Shown in pieces: positions 38,261 to 46,785 of a stretch of DNA of 61,611 nucleotides. Origin of the DNA: Kribbella turkmenica (GTDB lineage Bacteria; Actinomycetota; Actinomycetes; Propionibacteriales; Kribbellaceae); assembly GCF_004348725.1 (NCBI RefSeq), contig NZ_SMKR01000015.1:1-61611 (forward strand), read 5' to 3'. A program made the translations under genes and the position numbers. The notes under the pieces are model-generated. The model was not told the origin of the DNA. It searched no databases and worked only from the letters and a program-made list of their open reading frames with translations. The stretch's first letter is position 1. Every line of letters begins with the position of its first letter.

Positions 38261-39090
38261 CCGAGTCGAAAACCGTGCCGCCCACGTCCGTCGCCGAGTT
38301 GACCGCCGCCGTGCTCGGCGGCTCGCTCGGCGTTCCGCCGGCCGAGCTGTCCGTGACGTCCGCCTTCTGGCTGCACCACACGACCAGGCTGCCCGGTGCG
38401 GACGTGACCTACCGGAACTACTACGTCCTGCTCCGGGTCGGCGAGGTCTTCGGGGCCAGCTCGTTCGAGGCGGGTGAGCTGGATCCGTCGTACTGCGCCG
38501 ACACGTCCGGTCGCACGCTGGCCGACGTACTGCGGTCGGGTGCCGCCCTGCCGGTGCGGATCGCGGCGCTGGACGCGTACCTGGCGGCCGTCGAGCCCCA
38601 TCACGCGTCGCCGCTGGCCGAGGAGATCGTACTTCCCGCCGGGACGCCGGACGTCCGCGCGCGGGCCCGGGACGCGGCCGTCGCCGGGCTGCTGGATGTT
38701 GCCGAGGGCACCAAGGTCGCGTTGATCGGCGTGGTCAACCCGCTCGTCGACGCGATCACCGCCCGTGGCGGGACCTGCCTGCCGTGCGACTTCAATCTGC
38801 GCGAGACCGCGTCCGGACTGCCGGTCGCCCGGGACATGACCGAGGTCGTCGACGCCGCCGACGCGGTGGTCGCCACCGGGATGACGTTGTCCAACGGGAG
38901 TTTCGACGTTCTCCTCAATCGTTGCCGTGAGCAATCGAAACCGCTGGCCGTCTATGCTCAGACCGGAAGCGCCGTGATCCGGTCCTTCCTCGGCACCGGC
39001 GTCACCGCCCTCTCCGCCGAACCCTTCCCCTTCTCCCAGTTCAGCTCCCGCCCGAGCAGCCTCTACCGCTACCCGAGGACGGAACCATGA
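38257..39090 (+). CDS. DUF4213/DUF364-type protein ('putative heavy-metal chelation' family)
   Basis: 277 aa. The N-terminal part (about 1-120; YRNYYVLLRVGEVFGASSFE, PVRIAALDAYLAAVEPH) resembles DUF4213. The C-terminal part (about 150-265) is the Rossmann-like DUF364 domain: KVALIGVVNPLVDAITARGG, CDFNLRETASG, DMTEVVDAADAVVATGMTLS, NGSFDVLLNRC. Pfam names both domains putative heavy-metal chelation, but no reaction is established. Several Cys and acidic residues could bind metal. ATGA overlap with both neighbours ties it to the operon. Assigned from remembered domain pattern, not a search. Confidence 0.7.
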   Translation: MTESKTVPPTSVAELTAAVLGGSLGVPPAELSVTSAFWLHHTTRLPGADVTYRNYYVLLRVGEVFGASSFEAGELDPSYCADTSGRTLADVLRSGAALPVRIAALDAYLAAVEPHHASPLAEEIVLPAGTPDVRARARDAAVAGLLDVAEGTKVALIGVVNPLVDAITARGGTCLPCDFNLRETASGLPVARDMTEVVDAADAVVATGMTLSNGSFDVLLNRCREQSKPLAVYAQTGSAVIRSFLGTGVTALSAEPFPFSQFSSRPSSLYRYPRTEP

Positions 39091-40364
39091 GCACCCCCAC
39101 CCCGAACCCGGCACCTGCCACCAGCCCTCGTCGTGCGCTCACGCTGGGCGCCGGCTCCCCGCCGACGTCTGTAGCTGTCGTGGAGGTGCCGGGGGACTGG
39201 CGGATGGCTCGGCGGCTCTGGCCGTTCCTGCTGGCCTCCGCGGTGAGTCTGATTCCGTTCACGGTGTTCGGGATGTACCTGGTGCCGATCGCGGGGGCCG
39301 CGGGCGGGAACGTGGCGGAGATCGGCGGGCTGCGGGGGCTCGGTGGTCTGGCGGCGTTGATCGTCGGATTCTCGCTGGCGCCGTTGATCGACCGGTTGGC
39401 GCGGGAACTGGTGGCCGCCGGCGGGCTGGCGTTGCTCGGCATCTCGGCGGCATTAGGCGCCATTGGCAACGTGTTTGCGCTGGCGGCGTTCTGTCTGCTG
39501 ATCGGTGCGTCGACCTCGATCCTCGCGCCGTCGATCGGTGCCGCCGCGGCCGACCGGTTCGCGACCCCGGCGGCGGCCGGGAGGGCGGCGACGCTGGTGT
39601 CCGCGACCACCTCGGCGATGGCGATGCTGGCCGCACCCGTCCTCGCCGTACCGGGAATGCTGTGGGGCTGGCGAGGCAATCTGCTGGCCGCGTCGGTCAT
39701 CTCCCTGGCATTGTCGGCGGCGTTCTTCTGGCGCGGGCGTGGACGAAAGGCACCGCTGCGCGCCGACGGCGGACAGCGGATGAGCTACCTGGCGACGTAC
39801 CGCGAGCTGGCCCGGATCCCCGGCGCGGTCCCGCTGCTGGTAATCGCGATGCTGCGGACGGCCGCGTTCATGGGGTACCTGGCCTACCTGGCCGCGTTCT
39901 ACGACGAGAAGTTCGACCTCGCCCCGGGCTGGTTCGCACTGGTCTGGTCACTCAGCGGTGCGTCGTTCTTCCTCGGCAACCTGCTCGCCGGGCGCTACAT
40001 CGCGCTGGAGCGTCCGTGGATCGGCCCGGAGAAGATGCTCCTGGTCGGCCTCGCCGTCGCCCTCACCAGTGTCTCCGCGTTCTACTTCTCGCCGAGCCTC
40101 CCGCTGACGCTGCTGTTCACCGCGCTGATGGGCGCCGGCCACGCCACGGTCGCCGCCTGCGTGACCACGCTGCTGGTCCGCCGCAGCGGCGACCTCCGCG
40201 GTTCGGCGTTGAGCGTCAACGCCGCCGGCATGAGTCTCGGCACCTTCCTGGGCGCCGCGCTCGGCGGTCTCGGGCTCGGCCTCGGTGGATACCCCGGCAC
40301 CGCCCTGACTTTCGCGTCGATCACCCTGATCGCGGTACTTTTCTCCCTGCGGGTTCGCCGCTGA
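39087..40364 (+). CDS. MFS transporter, probable exporter
   Basis: 425 aa with roughly 12 hydrophobic segments after a polar 45-residue N-terminus. The first segment is LWPFLLASAVSLIPFTVFGM, and a central cytosolic loop (WRGRGRKAPLRADGGQRMSY) divides two six-helix halves. It is the last gene of the operon (ATGA overlap). In metallophore clusters an MFS protein such as CntE exports the finished chelator; by position this one is proposed to do the same. Import or sugar transport cannot be excluded. Confidence 0.82.
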   Translation: MSTPTPNPAPATSPRRALTLGAGSPPTSVAVVEVPGDWRMARRLWPFLLASAVSLIPFTVFGMYLVPIAGAAGGNVAEIGGLRGLGGLAALIVGFSLAPLIDRLARELVAAGGLALLGISAALGAIGNVFALAAFCLLIGASTSILAPSIGAAAADRFATPAAAGRAATLVSATTSAMAMLAAPVLAVPGMLWGWRGNLLAASVISLALSAAFFWRGRGRKAPLRADGGQRMSYLATYRELARIPGAVPLLVIAMLRTAAFMGYLAYLAAFYDEKFDLAPGWFALVWSLSGASFFLGNLLAGRYIALERPWIGPEKMLLVGLAVALTSVSAFYFSPSLPLTLLFTALMGAGHATVAACVTTLLVRRSGDLRGSALSVNAAGMSLGTFLGAALGGLGLGLGGYPGTALTFASITLIAVLFSLRVRR

Positions 40365-40384
40365 GGGGTTTATTCTTCCGTTTC

Positions 40385-41056
40385 ATGGACAACCTGCCCG
40401 ACCGCCCGCACCCGCACGCGCACCTGCGCGCGTCCGACACCGACCGCGACCGCGTGGTCGACGTACTGCGGGATGCGCTGATGTCCGGCCGGTTGACGCA
40501 GGACGAGCACGCCGAGCGGCTCGAGCAGACCCTGCAGGCGCGCACCCTGGGGGAGCTCGAGCCGATCACGAAGGACCTCGTCGTCCCGCAGCAGGCGATG
40601 CCGGCGACGAGTGCCACGCCCTCGAACAGCCCGGTGCCGATCGAGGAGCCGGCCAACCCGTCGGACAGCTTCGACACCATGTTCGCGATCTTCGGCGGCG
40701 GCGAGCGGACCGGCCGCTGGCGGGTCCGGCGGCGGACGAACGCGGTCGCGATCTTCGGCGGGCACGACCTGGACATGACGGACGCGGTGTTCGAGGGCCG
40801 CGAGGTGACGATCTGGGCGTTCGCGGTGTTCGGCGGGATCGACCTGACCGTCCCGGACGCGGTCGAGGTCCGCAACCAGGGTGTCGGCATCTTCGGCGGT
40901 TTCGCCGCCCGCGGCGGTGACTCACCCGACCCGAACGCGCCGGTGGTCGTCGTCAAGGGACTGGCCCTGTTCGGCGGCGTCGGCGGCCAGGTCTCCTCCA
41001 AGCGCCACAAGAAGCGCTTCAAGAACCACGGCGGCCACGGCCACCTGAGCCACTAG
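40385..41056 (+). CDS. DUF1707 SHOCT-like domain protein with beta-helical C-terminus
   Basis: 223 aa. Residues about 14-70 are a DUF1707 domain (HLRASDTDRDRVVDVLRDAL, SGRLTQDEHAERLEQTLQAR). The C-terminal part has four similar blocks around FAIFGGGERTG, AIFGGHDLDM, AVFGGIDLTVP and GIFGGFAARGG, a repeated turn motif as in LiaF/cell-wall-active-antibiotic response proteins. The very end is His/Lys-rich (HKKRFKNHGGHGHLSH). No membrane segment. Function is unknown; an envelope-stress link is only suggested by the domain. It starts 20 bases after the operon and may be separate. Confidence 0.75.
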   Translation: MDNLPDRPHPHAHLRASDTDRDRVVDVLRDALMSGRLTQDEHAERLEQTLQARTLGELEPITKDLVVPQQAMPATSATPSNSPVPIEEPANPSDSFDTMFAIFGGGERTGRWRVRRRTNAVAIFGGHDLDMTDAVFEGREVTIWAFAVFGGIDLTVPDAVEVRNQGVGIFGGFAARGGDSPDPNAPVVVVKGLALFGGVGGQVSSKRHKKRFKNHGGHGHLSH

Positions 41057-41073
41057 TCCGCCGCAATCCGGCC

Positions 41074-41144
41074 GGTTGACCCATCAGATGTGGGGTTGTG
41101 CACCCTGATTCCGGGTGGTCAACCCCCATTCTGGTGGGTCAACC
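41074..41144. terminator. Inverted repeats between convergent genes
   Basis: GGTTGACCCA (41074-41083) and TGGGTCAACC (41135-41144) are perfect arms, and inner GTGGGGTTG pairs partly with GGTCAACCCCCA. It lies between the DUF1707 gene and the mannosyltransferase gene, which end toward each other, so termination in both directions is likely. Confidence 0.6.
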
Positions 41145-41156
41145 AGCCAAATGGGG

Positions 41157-42830
41157 CTAGATCCAGGACTTGAACCACATCCGGCTGAGCCAGTCAGGAT
41201 GCGGGAGGACCTCGTCGGTCAGGATCGGCCAGATGTAGGCGAAGTTCAGCACGACCAGAACGACGAACGCGCCGACGACCGCGCTGCCGATCAGCCGGCG
41301 CGGGGTCGCCTGGCCGCGCGCCGTCCGGGCCGGGCCGAGGATCTTGCCGAGCACCAGGGCCAGCGCCATCACCGTGAACGGGACCATCGTGACGGCGTAG
41401 AAGAAGAAGATCGGCCGGTCGTCGAACGCGAACCACGGCACCCAGCAGGTCACGTAGCCGACGATCGGGATGCCGAACCGCCAGTCGCGCTGGCCTATCC
41501 AGAAGACCAGTGCGGCGATCAGCGCCAGCGCGCCGCCCCACCACAGCAACGGTGTGCCGAGCGCGGAAATCACCGACAGGCAGTTCGTTCCGGCCGGCGC
41601 GTCGCAGCCCGCCGTACCCGGCTTGATGTCGTTGACCGCGTCGAACCCGATCGGGCGGGCGATGATCGGCCAGCCGGCCGGGTTGGACGCGTACGGATGG
41701 GTGGCGTCCTTGATGTAGTCGCCGGTGTGGAAGGCGAGCACTTCCTCGTGGTAGTGGAGCAGTGACCGGAAGTCGTCCGGAACGACCTTCATCACGCCCT
41801 GCGCCGGATTCTTGGACGCGTAGTCATGGGCGTAGGCGTTGTCGTGCAGCAGCCAGCCGGTCCAGGTCGCGGTGTAGGTGACGAGCGCGACCAGGACGAT
41901 GCTGAGGAACGCCGGGATGCCGTCGACCAGCGCCGACTTCACGAACGCCCGCCGTACGCCGAGCGCGCGCCGGGCGCCGAAGTCCCAGGCGAAGACGAGG
42001 ATGCCGAACCCGGCGATCACCCAGACCGCGGACCACTTGGTGCCGAGCGCGAGGCCGAAGCAGACCCCGGCCGCGATCCGCCACGGCCGGATCAGCAGCC
42101 AGCGGCCGAGCGTACGGCGCTCGCCGTCGGGCGTCGGGGTGTCCAGCGAGTCCGCATGCCGGCGGCGGGTCCAGTCGCGGTCGGCGACCAGGCAGGAGAT
42201 CGCGGCGACCAGCCAGAACGCCAGGAAGACGTCGAGCAACGCGACCCGGGACATGACGAAGTGCAGGCCGTCGACCGCGAGCAGCAGGCCGGCGACGCAA
42301 CCGATCAGGGTCGACCGGGTCATCCGCCGTACGGTCCGGATCAGCAGCAGGACGGTCAGCGTGCCGCACAGGGCCGGCATGAACCGCCAGCCGAACGTGT
42401 TCATCCCGAACAACTGCTCCCCGGCGGCGATCATCCACTTGCCGACCTCGGGGTGCACGGTCAGGCTCGGGGTGTCCTTGAACACGTCCAGGTTGCCGGC
42501 CAGGATCGCCTTGTCCGCGGCGCCCTCGGGCTGGTCGATGAACTGCCGGGCGTAGCCGAATTTCAGCAGGCTGAACGCGTCCTTGGCGTAGTACGTCTCG
42601 TCGAAGACGAACTTCACCGGGTCGCCGAGGTTCCAGAACCGCAGGAACCCGGCCAGCGCGGTGATCGCCAGGGTGGCGATCCACCCACCCTCGAAGTCCT
42701 TCGGCATCGGCGGGTACAGCCGCTCCTTCAGCGGTGGCAACCGCCTCCCGAGCACGTCCCGCCCGAGCGTGTCCCGCCCCTCGGCAGCGTCCCCACGCCG
42801 AGCGGTCCCGTCCTCGATCACAGCAGTCAC
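41157..42830 (-). CDS. pmt: Dolichyl-phosphate-mannose-protein mannosyltransferase (PMT family)
   Basis: 557 aa, about 11 membrane segments. The first extracellular loop holds FVFDETYYAKDAFSLLKFGY, with the catalytic Asp-Glu pair, and later HPEVGKWMIAAGEQLFG, both PMT hallmarks. It transfers mannose from polyprenyl phosphate to Ser/Thr of proteins leaving through Sec. The divergent pmt-rsmI arrangement is common in actinobacteria. GTG 42830 is taken because a -10 box TACCAT sits 6 bases upstream on this strand; a GTG at 42860 is also in frame. Confidence 0.92.
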   Translation of the reverse strand: MTAVIEDGTARRGDAAEGRDTLGRDVLGRRLPPLKERLYPPMPKDFEGGWIATLAITALAGFLRFWNLGDPVKFVFDETYYAKDAFSLLKFGYARQFIDQPEGAADKAILAGNLDVFKDTPSLTVHPEVGKWMIAAGEQLFGMNTFGWRFMPALCGTLTVLLLIRTVRRMTRSTLIGCVAGLLLAVDGLHFVMSRVALLDVFLAFWLVAAISCLVADRDWTRRRHADSLDTPTPDGERRTLGRWLLIRPWRIAAGVCFGLALGTKWSAVWVIAGFGILVFAWDFGARRALGVRRAFVKSALVDGIPAFLSIVLVALVTYTATWTGWLLHDNAYAHDYASKNPAQGVMKVVPDDFRSLLHYHEEVLAFHTGDYIKDATHPYASNPAGWPIIARPIGFDAVNDIKPGTAGCDAPAGTNCLSVISALGTPLLWWGGALALIAALVFWIGQRDWRFGIPIVGYVTCWVPWFAFDDRPIFFFYAVTMVPFTVMALALVLGKILGPARTARGQATPRRLIGSAVVGAFVVLVVLNFAYIWPILTDEVLPHPDWLSRMWFKSWI

Positions 42831-42842
42831 GCCGCCATGGTA
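42831..42842 (-). promoter_or_regulatory. Leaderless -10 box of pmt
   Basis: On the minus strand TACCAT (42842-42837), 6 bases, then GTG at 42830. Confidence 0.5.
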
Positions 42843-42880
42843 CGGACGGGCCGGTCCCACCGCCTCAGGACCGGTGCAGC

Positions 42881-42966
42881 TCGACAGGAGGTAGTCCCCT
42901 CGATGATGGGCTTCAGGCGGGCTTCAGGCGGCGCAAGCGAGCCTGGAGGCAAACACCTCCTGTCGA
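42881..42966. repeat. 12-bp inverted repeat and 11-bp tandem in the pmt-rsmI gap
   Basis: TCGACAGGAGGT (42881-42892) and ACCTCCTGTCGA (42955-42966) are perfect arms 62 bases apart between the two divergent genes. The interior holds GCTTCAGGCGG twice in a row (about 42910-42931). Confidence 0.85.
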
Positions 42967-42978
42967 AATGCACGGGCT

Positions 42979-42991
42979 TAGACTCTTGGCC
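42979..42991 (+). promoter_or_regulatory. Leaderless -10 box of rsmI
   Basis: TAGACT (42979-42984), 7 bases, then GTG at 42992. This favours the GTG over ATG 42968. Confidence 0.55.
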
Positions 42992-43837
42992 GTGACCAAC
43001 GGGCGGCTGGTGCTGGCGGGGACGCCTATTGGCGATGCCGGGGATGCTTCTCCTCGGTTGGGGCAGGTGCTGGCCGAGGCCGATGTGGTGGCGGCCGAGG
43101 ACACCCGGCGGTTGCGGCGGCTGACCGGTGCGCTGGGGATCGCGCTGAAGGGGCGGGTGACCAGCTTCTTCGAGGGCAACGAGCGGGAGCGGACCGGCGA
43201 GCTGGTCGAGGCGCTGGTCGGGGGCCAGACCGTTGTGGTGGTGACGGACGCGGGGATGCCGAGTGTCTCCGACCCCGGCTACCGGCTGGTGGCCGCCGCG
43301 ATCGAGGCCGGTGTGGACGTGACGGCCGTACCGGGGCCGTCGGCCGTGCTGACCGCGCTGGCGCTGTCGGGGCTGCCGGTGGACCGGTTCACGTTCGAGG
43401 GCTTCCTGCCGCGGAAGCCGGGGGAGCGGGCCCGGCGGCTGGGTGAGCTGGCGGACGAGCCGCGGACGATGGTGTTCTTCGAGGCACCTCACCGGCTGGC
43501 CGCCTCCCTCGAGGCGCTGGCCGACGCTTTCGGAGCCGACCGTCGTACGGCGGTCTGCCGCGAGCTCACCAAGACGTACGAGGAGGTCAGGCGGGGTCCG
43601 GTCGCGGAGCTGGCCGAGTGGGCCGCGGACGGCGTCCGTGGTGAGATCACCGTCGTCGTGGCGGGTGCGGATCCGGACAAGGTGATGACCCCGGAGGACC
43701 TGGCCCGGGAGGTCGCCACCGACGAGGAGGCCGGGACGCCCCGCAAGCAGGCCATCGCGGACGTCGCCAAACGCTTCAACGTGCCCAAACGGACCGTGTA
43801 CGACGCCGTTCTCGCCGCCCGGGACCCTGGTGAATAG
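42992..43837 (+). CDS. rsmI: 16S rRNA (cytidine(1402)-2'-O)-methyltransferase RsmI
   Basis: 281 aa. Tetrapyrrole-methylase fold that 2'-O-methylates C1402 in the ribosomal P site using SAM. Start MTNGRLVLAGTPIGDAGDAS, then AEADVVAAEDTRRLRRL, the SAM loop VTDAGMPSVSDPGYRLV, and VPGPSAVLTALALSGLP, all family signatures. The C-terminal helix-turn part (RKQAIADVAKRFNVPKRTVY) is the usual RsmI tail. It is followed 28 bases later by metG. Confidence 0.94.
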   Translation: MTNGRLVLAGTPIGDAGDASPRLGQVLAEADVVAAEDTRRLRRLTGALGIALKGRVTSFFEGNERERTGELVEALVGGQTVVVVTDAGMPSVSDPGYRLVAAAIEAGVDVTAVPGPSAVLTALALSGLPVDRFTFEGFLPRKPGERARRLGELADEPRTMVFFEAPHRLAASLEALADAFGADRRTAVCRELTKTYEEVRRGPVAELAEWAADGVRGEITVVVAGADPDKVMTPEDLAREVATDEEAGTPRKQAIADVAKRFNVPKRTVYDAVLAARDPGE

Positions 43838-43853
43838 CGCCGGCGGGCCGCAC

Positions 43854-43865
43854 TACCCTTTCCCT
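43854..43865 (+). promoter_or_regulatory. Leaderless -10 box of metG (first copy)
   Basis: TACCCT (43854-43859), 6 bases, then ATG at 43866. Confidence 0.55.
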
Positions 43866-45434
43866 ATGTCCGAGAAGGCCTATTACGTCACCACCCCGAT
43901 CTACTACGTCACGGCCCCGCCGCACATCGGCAGCGCCTACACGACGGTGGCCGGGGACGTCCTGACCCGTTGGCACGCCCAGCGCGGCGAGCGGAAGTGG
44001 TACCTGACCGGTACCGACGAGCACGGCGAGAAGGTGATGCGCAGCGCCGAGGCGCAGGGCATGTCCCCGCAGGCCTGGACGGACAAGCTGGTCGAGGAGT
44101 CCTGGAAGCCGGCGTGGGTGGACGTCGACATCGCGTACGACGACTTCATCCGGACCACCGAGCAGCGGCACACCGAGCGGGTCCGCGAGTTCTGGCAGCG
44201 GCTGTACGACAAGGGTGACGTCTACCAGGGCGAGTACGAGGGCCTGTACTGCGTCGGCTGCGAGGAGTTCAAGCTCCCCACGGACATCCGGGTCGACGAG
44301 GACGGCACCCAGCGCTGCATGATCCACGGCACCGAGCTGGAGACGGTGTCCGAGACCAACTACTTCTTCCGGCTCTCGGCGTACGCCGACAGGCTGCTGG
44401 AGCTGTACGAGTCGCAGCCGGACTTCGTCGCCCCGGCGAGTGCCCGCAACGAGGTGATCGCGTTCGTCAAGCAGGGCCTGCAGGACCTGTCGATCACCCG
44501 GTCGACCTTCGACTGGGGCATCCCGGTCCCGTGGGACGAGGACCACGTCCTCTACGTCTGGATCGACGCCCTGCTGAACTACGTGACCGCGGCCGGCTAC
44601 GGCACCGACCCTGACCGGTTCGAGCAGCTCTGGCCGGTCGACGTCCATTTGGTCGGCAAGGACATCCTCCGGTTCCACGCCGTGATCTGGCCGGCGATGC
44701 TGATGGCCGCCGAACTCGCGGTCCCGCGGCAGGTGTTCGCGCACGGCTGGCTGCTGGTCGGCGGCGAGAAGATGAGCAAGTCCAAGCTGACCGCGATCGC
44801 GCCGCACGAGATCACCGACCACTTCGGCTCGGACGCGTTCCGGTACTACTTCCTGCGCACGATCCAGTTCGGCTCGGACGGATCGTTCTCGTGGGAGCAC
44901 CTGAGCGCGGTCTACACCTCGGAGCTCGCCAACGGCCTGGGCAACCTGGCCAGCCGGATCGCGGCGATGGTCGGCAAGTACTTCGACGGCGCGCTGCCGG
45001 AGCCGACCGACCACGGCCCGGCCGAGCAGGCACTGGCGGACAAGCTCGCCCAGACCGTGGCGACCGCGGACCAGGCGATCGAGACGCTCGCGTTCCACGA
45101 CGCGCTGGCCGCGACCAACGACCTGGTCGGCGCGATCAACGGCTACGTGACCGAGCAGGAGCCGTGGAAGGTCGCGAAGGACGAGTCCAGGCGGGACCGG
45201 CTGGCCACCATCCTGTACTCGGCGGCCGAGGCGTTGCGGGCGGTCGCCGTACTGCACAACCCGACGATGCCGAAGACGTCGGCGAAGCTCTGGACGCTGC
45301 TCGGCGCCGAGGGCAAGCTCGGGTCCTTGAAGGACCAGCGAGTCCAGGACGCCGGCACCTGGGGCCAGCTCCCACCCGGCGCCACCCTGACCAAGGGCGA
45401 CCCACTCTTCCCACGCCTCGCCGAGGCGGACTGA
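43866..45434 (+). CDS. metG: Methionyl-tRNA synthetase, first copy
   Basis: 522 aa. HIGH motif in APPHIGSAYTTVAGDV, a connective zinc knuckle with CVGCEEF and CMIHG, the WIDALLNY helix, and KMSKS in VGGEKMSKSKL (about residue 308). The C-terminal helical anticodon-binding domain is complete (WKVAKDESRRDRLATILY), without the extra tRNA-binding EMAP domain. It is the form usual next to rsmI in actinobacteria, so it is the likely housekeeping enzyme. Its last base abuts the last base of the convergent flavoprotein gene. Confidence 0.95.
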   Translation: MSEKAYYVTTPIYYVTAPPHIGSAYTTVAGDVLTRWHAQRGERKWYLTGTDEHGEKVMRSAEAQGMSPQAWTDKLVEESWKPAWVDVDIAYDDFIRTTEQRHTERVREFWQRLYDKGDVYQGEYEGLYCVGCEEFKLPTDIRVDEDGTQRCMIHGTELETVSETNYFFRLSAYADRLLELYESQPDFVAPASARNEVIAFVKQGLQDLSITRSTFDWGIPVPWDEDHVLYVWIDALLNYVTAAGYGTDPDRFEQLWPVDVHLVGKDILRFHAVIWPAMLMAAELAVPRQVFAHGWLLVGGEKMSKSKLTAIAPHEITDHFGSDAFRYYFLRTIQFGSDGSFSWEHLSAVYTSELANGLGNLASRIAAMVGKYFDGALPEPTDHGPAEQALADKLAQTVATADQAIETLAFHDALAATNDLVGAINGYVTEQEPWKVAKDESRRDRLATILYSAAEALRAVAVLHNPTMPKTSAKLWTLLGAEGKLGSLKDQRVQDAGTWGQLPPGATLTKGDPLFPRLAEAD

Positions 45435-46676
45435 TCAGACCCTGACCGGCTCGGGCGCAGTACGGCGCCGGGACCGGACGGCGGCGCGGACGGCGACAGC
45501 GGGATTCACCAGCACCGATGGCTCGGCGGCGCGCATCGAGAACATCGCGAGCCTCCGCGCGATGGCGTCGTCGTGGACGGCGGCCGTGCGGATGGCGCGC
45601 TGGATCGCGTTCGGTGGGGCGGCCAGTGCGTCCGTGCGACCGATGTCGTCCCACTTGTCGATGAACCGGTGTGCCCGGCGGTAGGTGCGCAGGGCAGCGC
45701 TGAGGCTTCCACCGGTCGCGAGCGCTTCGGCAGTCGCGTCCACCAGCCAGGCCGCGCTTCGGAACGCCCAGCCGCAGCCGACCGCCGGCACCGGATCGGA
45801 CGCGGTCGCGGCGTCACCGATCAGCGCGAGACCGGGACGGGGCACCGGATCCCGCCGTACGCACGGATAGTCGGTGGTGCCGACGAGGTTCGACACCCGT
45901 CGCGCCCCGGCGAGCGTCGGGCCGTCGGGCAACCGGTCCACGAAGCGGCGGAAGGCCTGCTCGCGGTTGTCGGCGAACTCCTTAAGCCGGGCTTTGGCCG
46001 GGAACACGCCCACCTGCGTCAACCCGTCGTCGACCCGGATGCAGACCGCGATATCGGGATCGAGCAGCCAGACCTGGCCGTCACCGGGACCGTTCGGTTG
46101 CGCGCCCTCGTAGTACGCCCAGAACAGGAAGCGCTGGTTGGGCGCCAGGTCCTCGGGCACGCCGGCCAGCCCGGCCACGGCCGACCGATGGCCGTCCGCG
46201 CCCACGATCAGCCTGCCGCGCAAGGTGAGCCGTTCGCGGTCGGGCGTGACGGCGACGACTCCGTCGACGGGTCCGGCGGGATCCGCGACGAGATCCACGA
46301 CCCGGTGTCCCAGCAGGAGGTCGACCCCGGGGGTGTTGCCGGCGATCTCGCGCAGCAGCGGGTCCAGCTTGCTTCTCCGCAGGCTGATGGCCGGAGGAAC
46401 ACCCTGGTTCGGCCGGGGGACGATCCAGCCGGCTTCCGACCACACCCCGAGTCCGCGCGAGACGGCCGCCCCATTCGCCAGCATCGGCTGCCACAGCTCG
46501 AGCCGTTGCAACGTATCGTGCGTGCCGCCGAGGATGAAGTGTCCGCACAGTGTCTTGTGTGACTGTGGGTTACCGTGTCGTTCCAGCAGGGCCACTCGCA
46601 GGCCTGCGCGGCCATAGGCCGTCGCGGCGGTGCAGCCCGCGATACTGGCACCCACGATGATCACGTCGTACGTCAT
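45435..46676 (-). CDS. FAD-dependent oxidoreductase (geranylgeranyl-reductase / aromatic hydroxylase superfamily)
   Basis: 413 aa. Dinucleotide-binding start MTYDVIIVGASIAGCTAAT, then the middle VGADGHRSAVAGLAG and the FAD ribityl motif LIGDAATASDPVPAVGCGWA identify a group A flavoprotein. Substrates in this superfamily range from phenols to isoprenoids; none can be picked. ATG 46676 has GGGAGGG about 8 bases upstream. Divergent from the large LuxR-type regulator across 109 bases, so that regulator may control it. Confidence 0.82.
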   Translation of the reverse strand: MTYDVIIVGASIAGCTAATAYGRAGLRVALLERHGNPQSHKTLCGHFILGGTHDTLQRLELWQPMLANGAAVSRGLGVWSEAGWIVPRPNQGVPPAISLRRSKLDPLLREIAGNTPGVDLLLGHRVVDLVADPAGPVDGVVAVTPDRERLTLRGRLIVGADGHRSAVAGLAGVPEDLAPNQRFLFWAYYEGAQPNGPGDGQVWLLDPDIAVCIRVDDGLTQVGVFPAKARLKEFADNREQAFRRFVDRLPDGPTLAGARRVSNLVGTTDYPCVRRDPVPRPGLALIGDAATASDPVPAVGCGWAFRSAAWLVDATAEALATGGSLSAALRTYRRAHRFIDKWDDIGRTDALAAPPNAIQRAIRTAAVHDDAIARRLAMFSMRAAEPSVLVNPAVAVRAAVRSRRRTAPEPVRV

Positions 46677-46773
46677 GTCCGCCCTCCCTGTCGTTTCCGG
46701 ACATCCCCGACGATGCGGGTGGCGGGCAGGGACGGACATCGGTAGCGGATACCCAAAGAGCGGTCCCGATACC

Positions 46774-46785
46774 TAGCATCGAACT
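46774..46785 (+). promoter_or_regulatory. Leaderless -10 box of the LuxR-type ATPase gene
   Basis: TAGCAT (46774-46779), 6 bases, then GTG at 46786. Confidence 0.55.
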
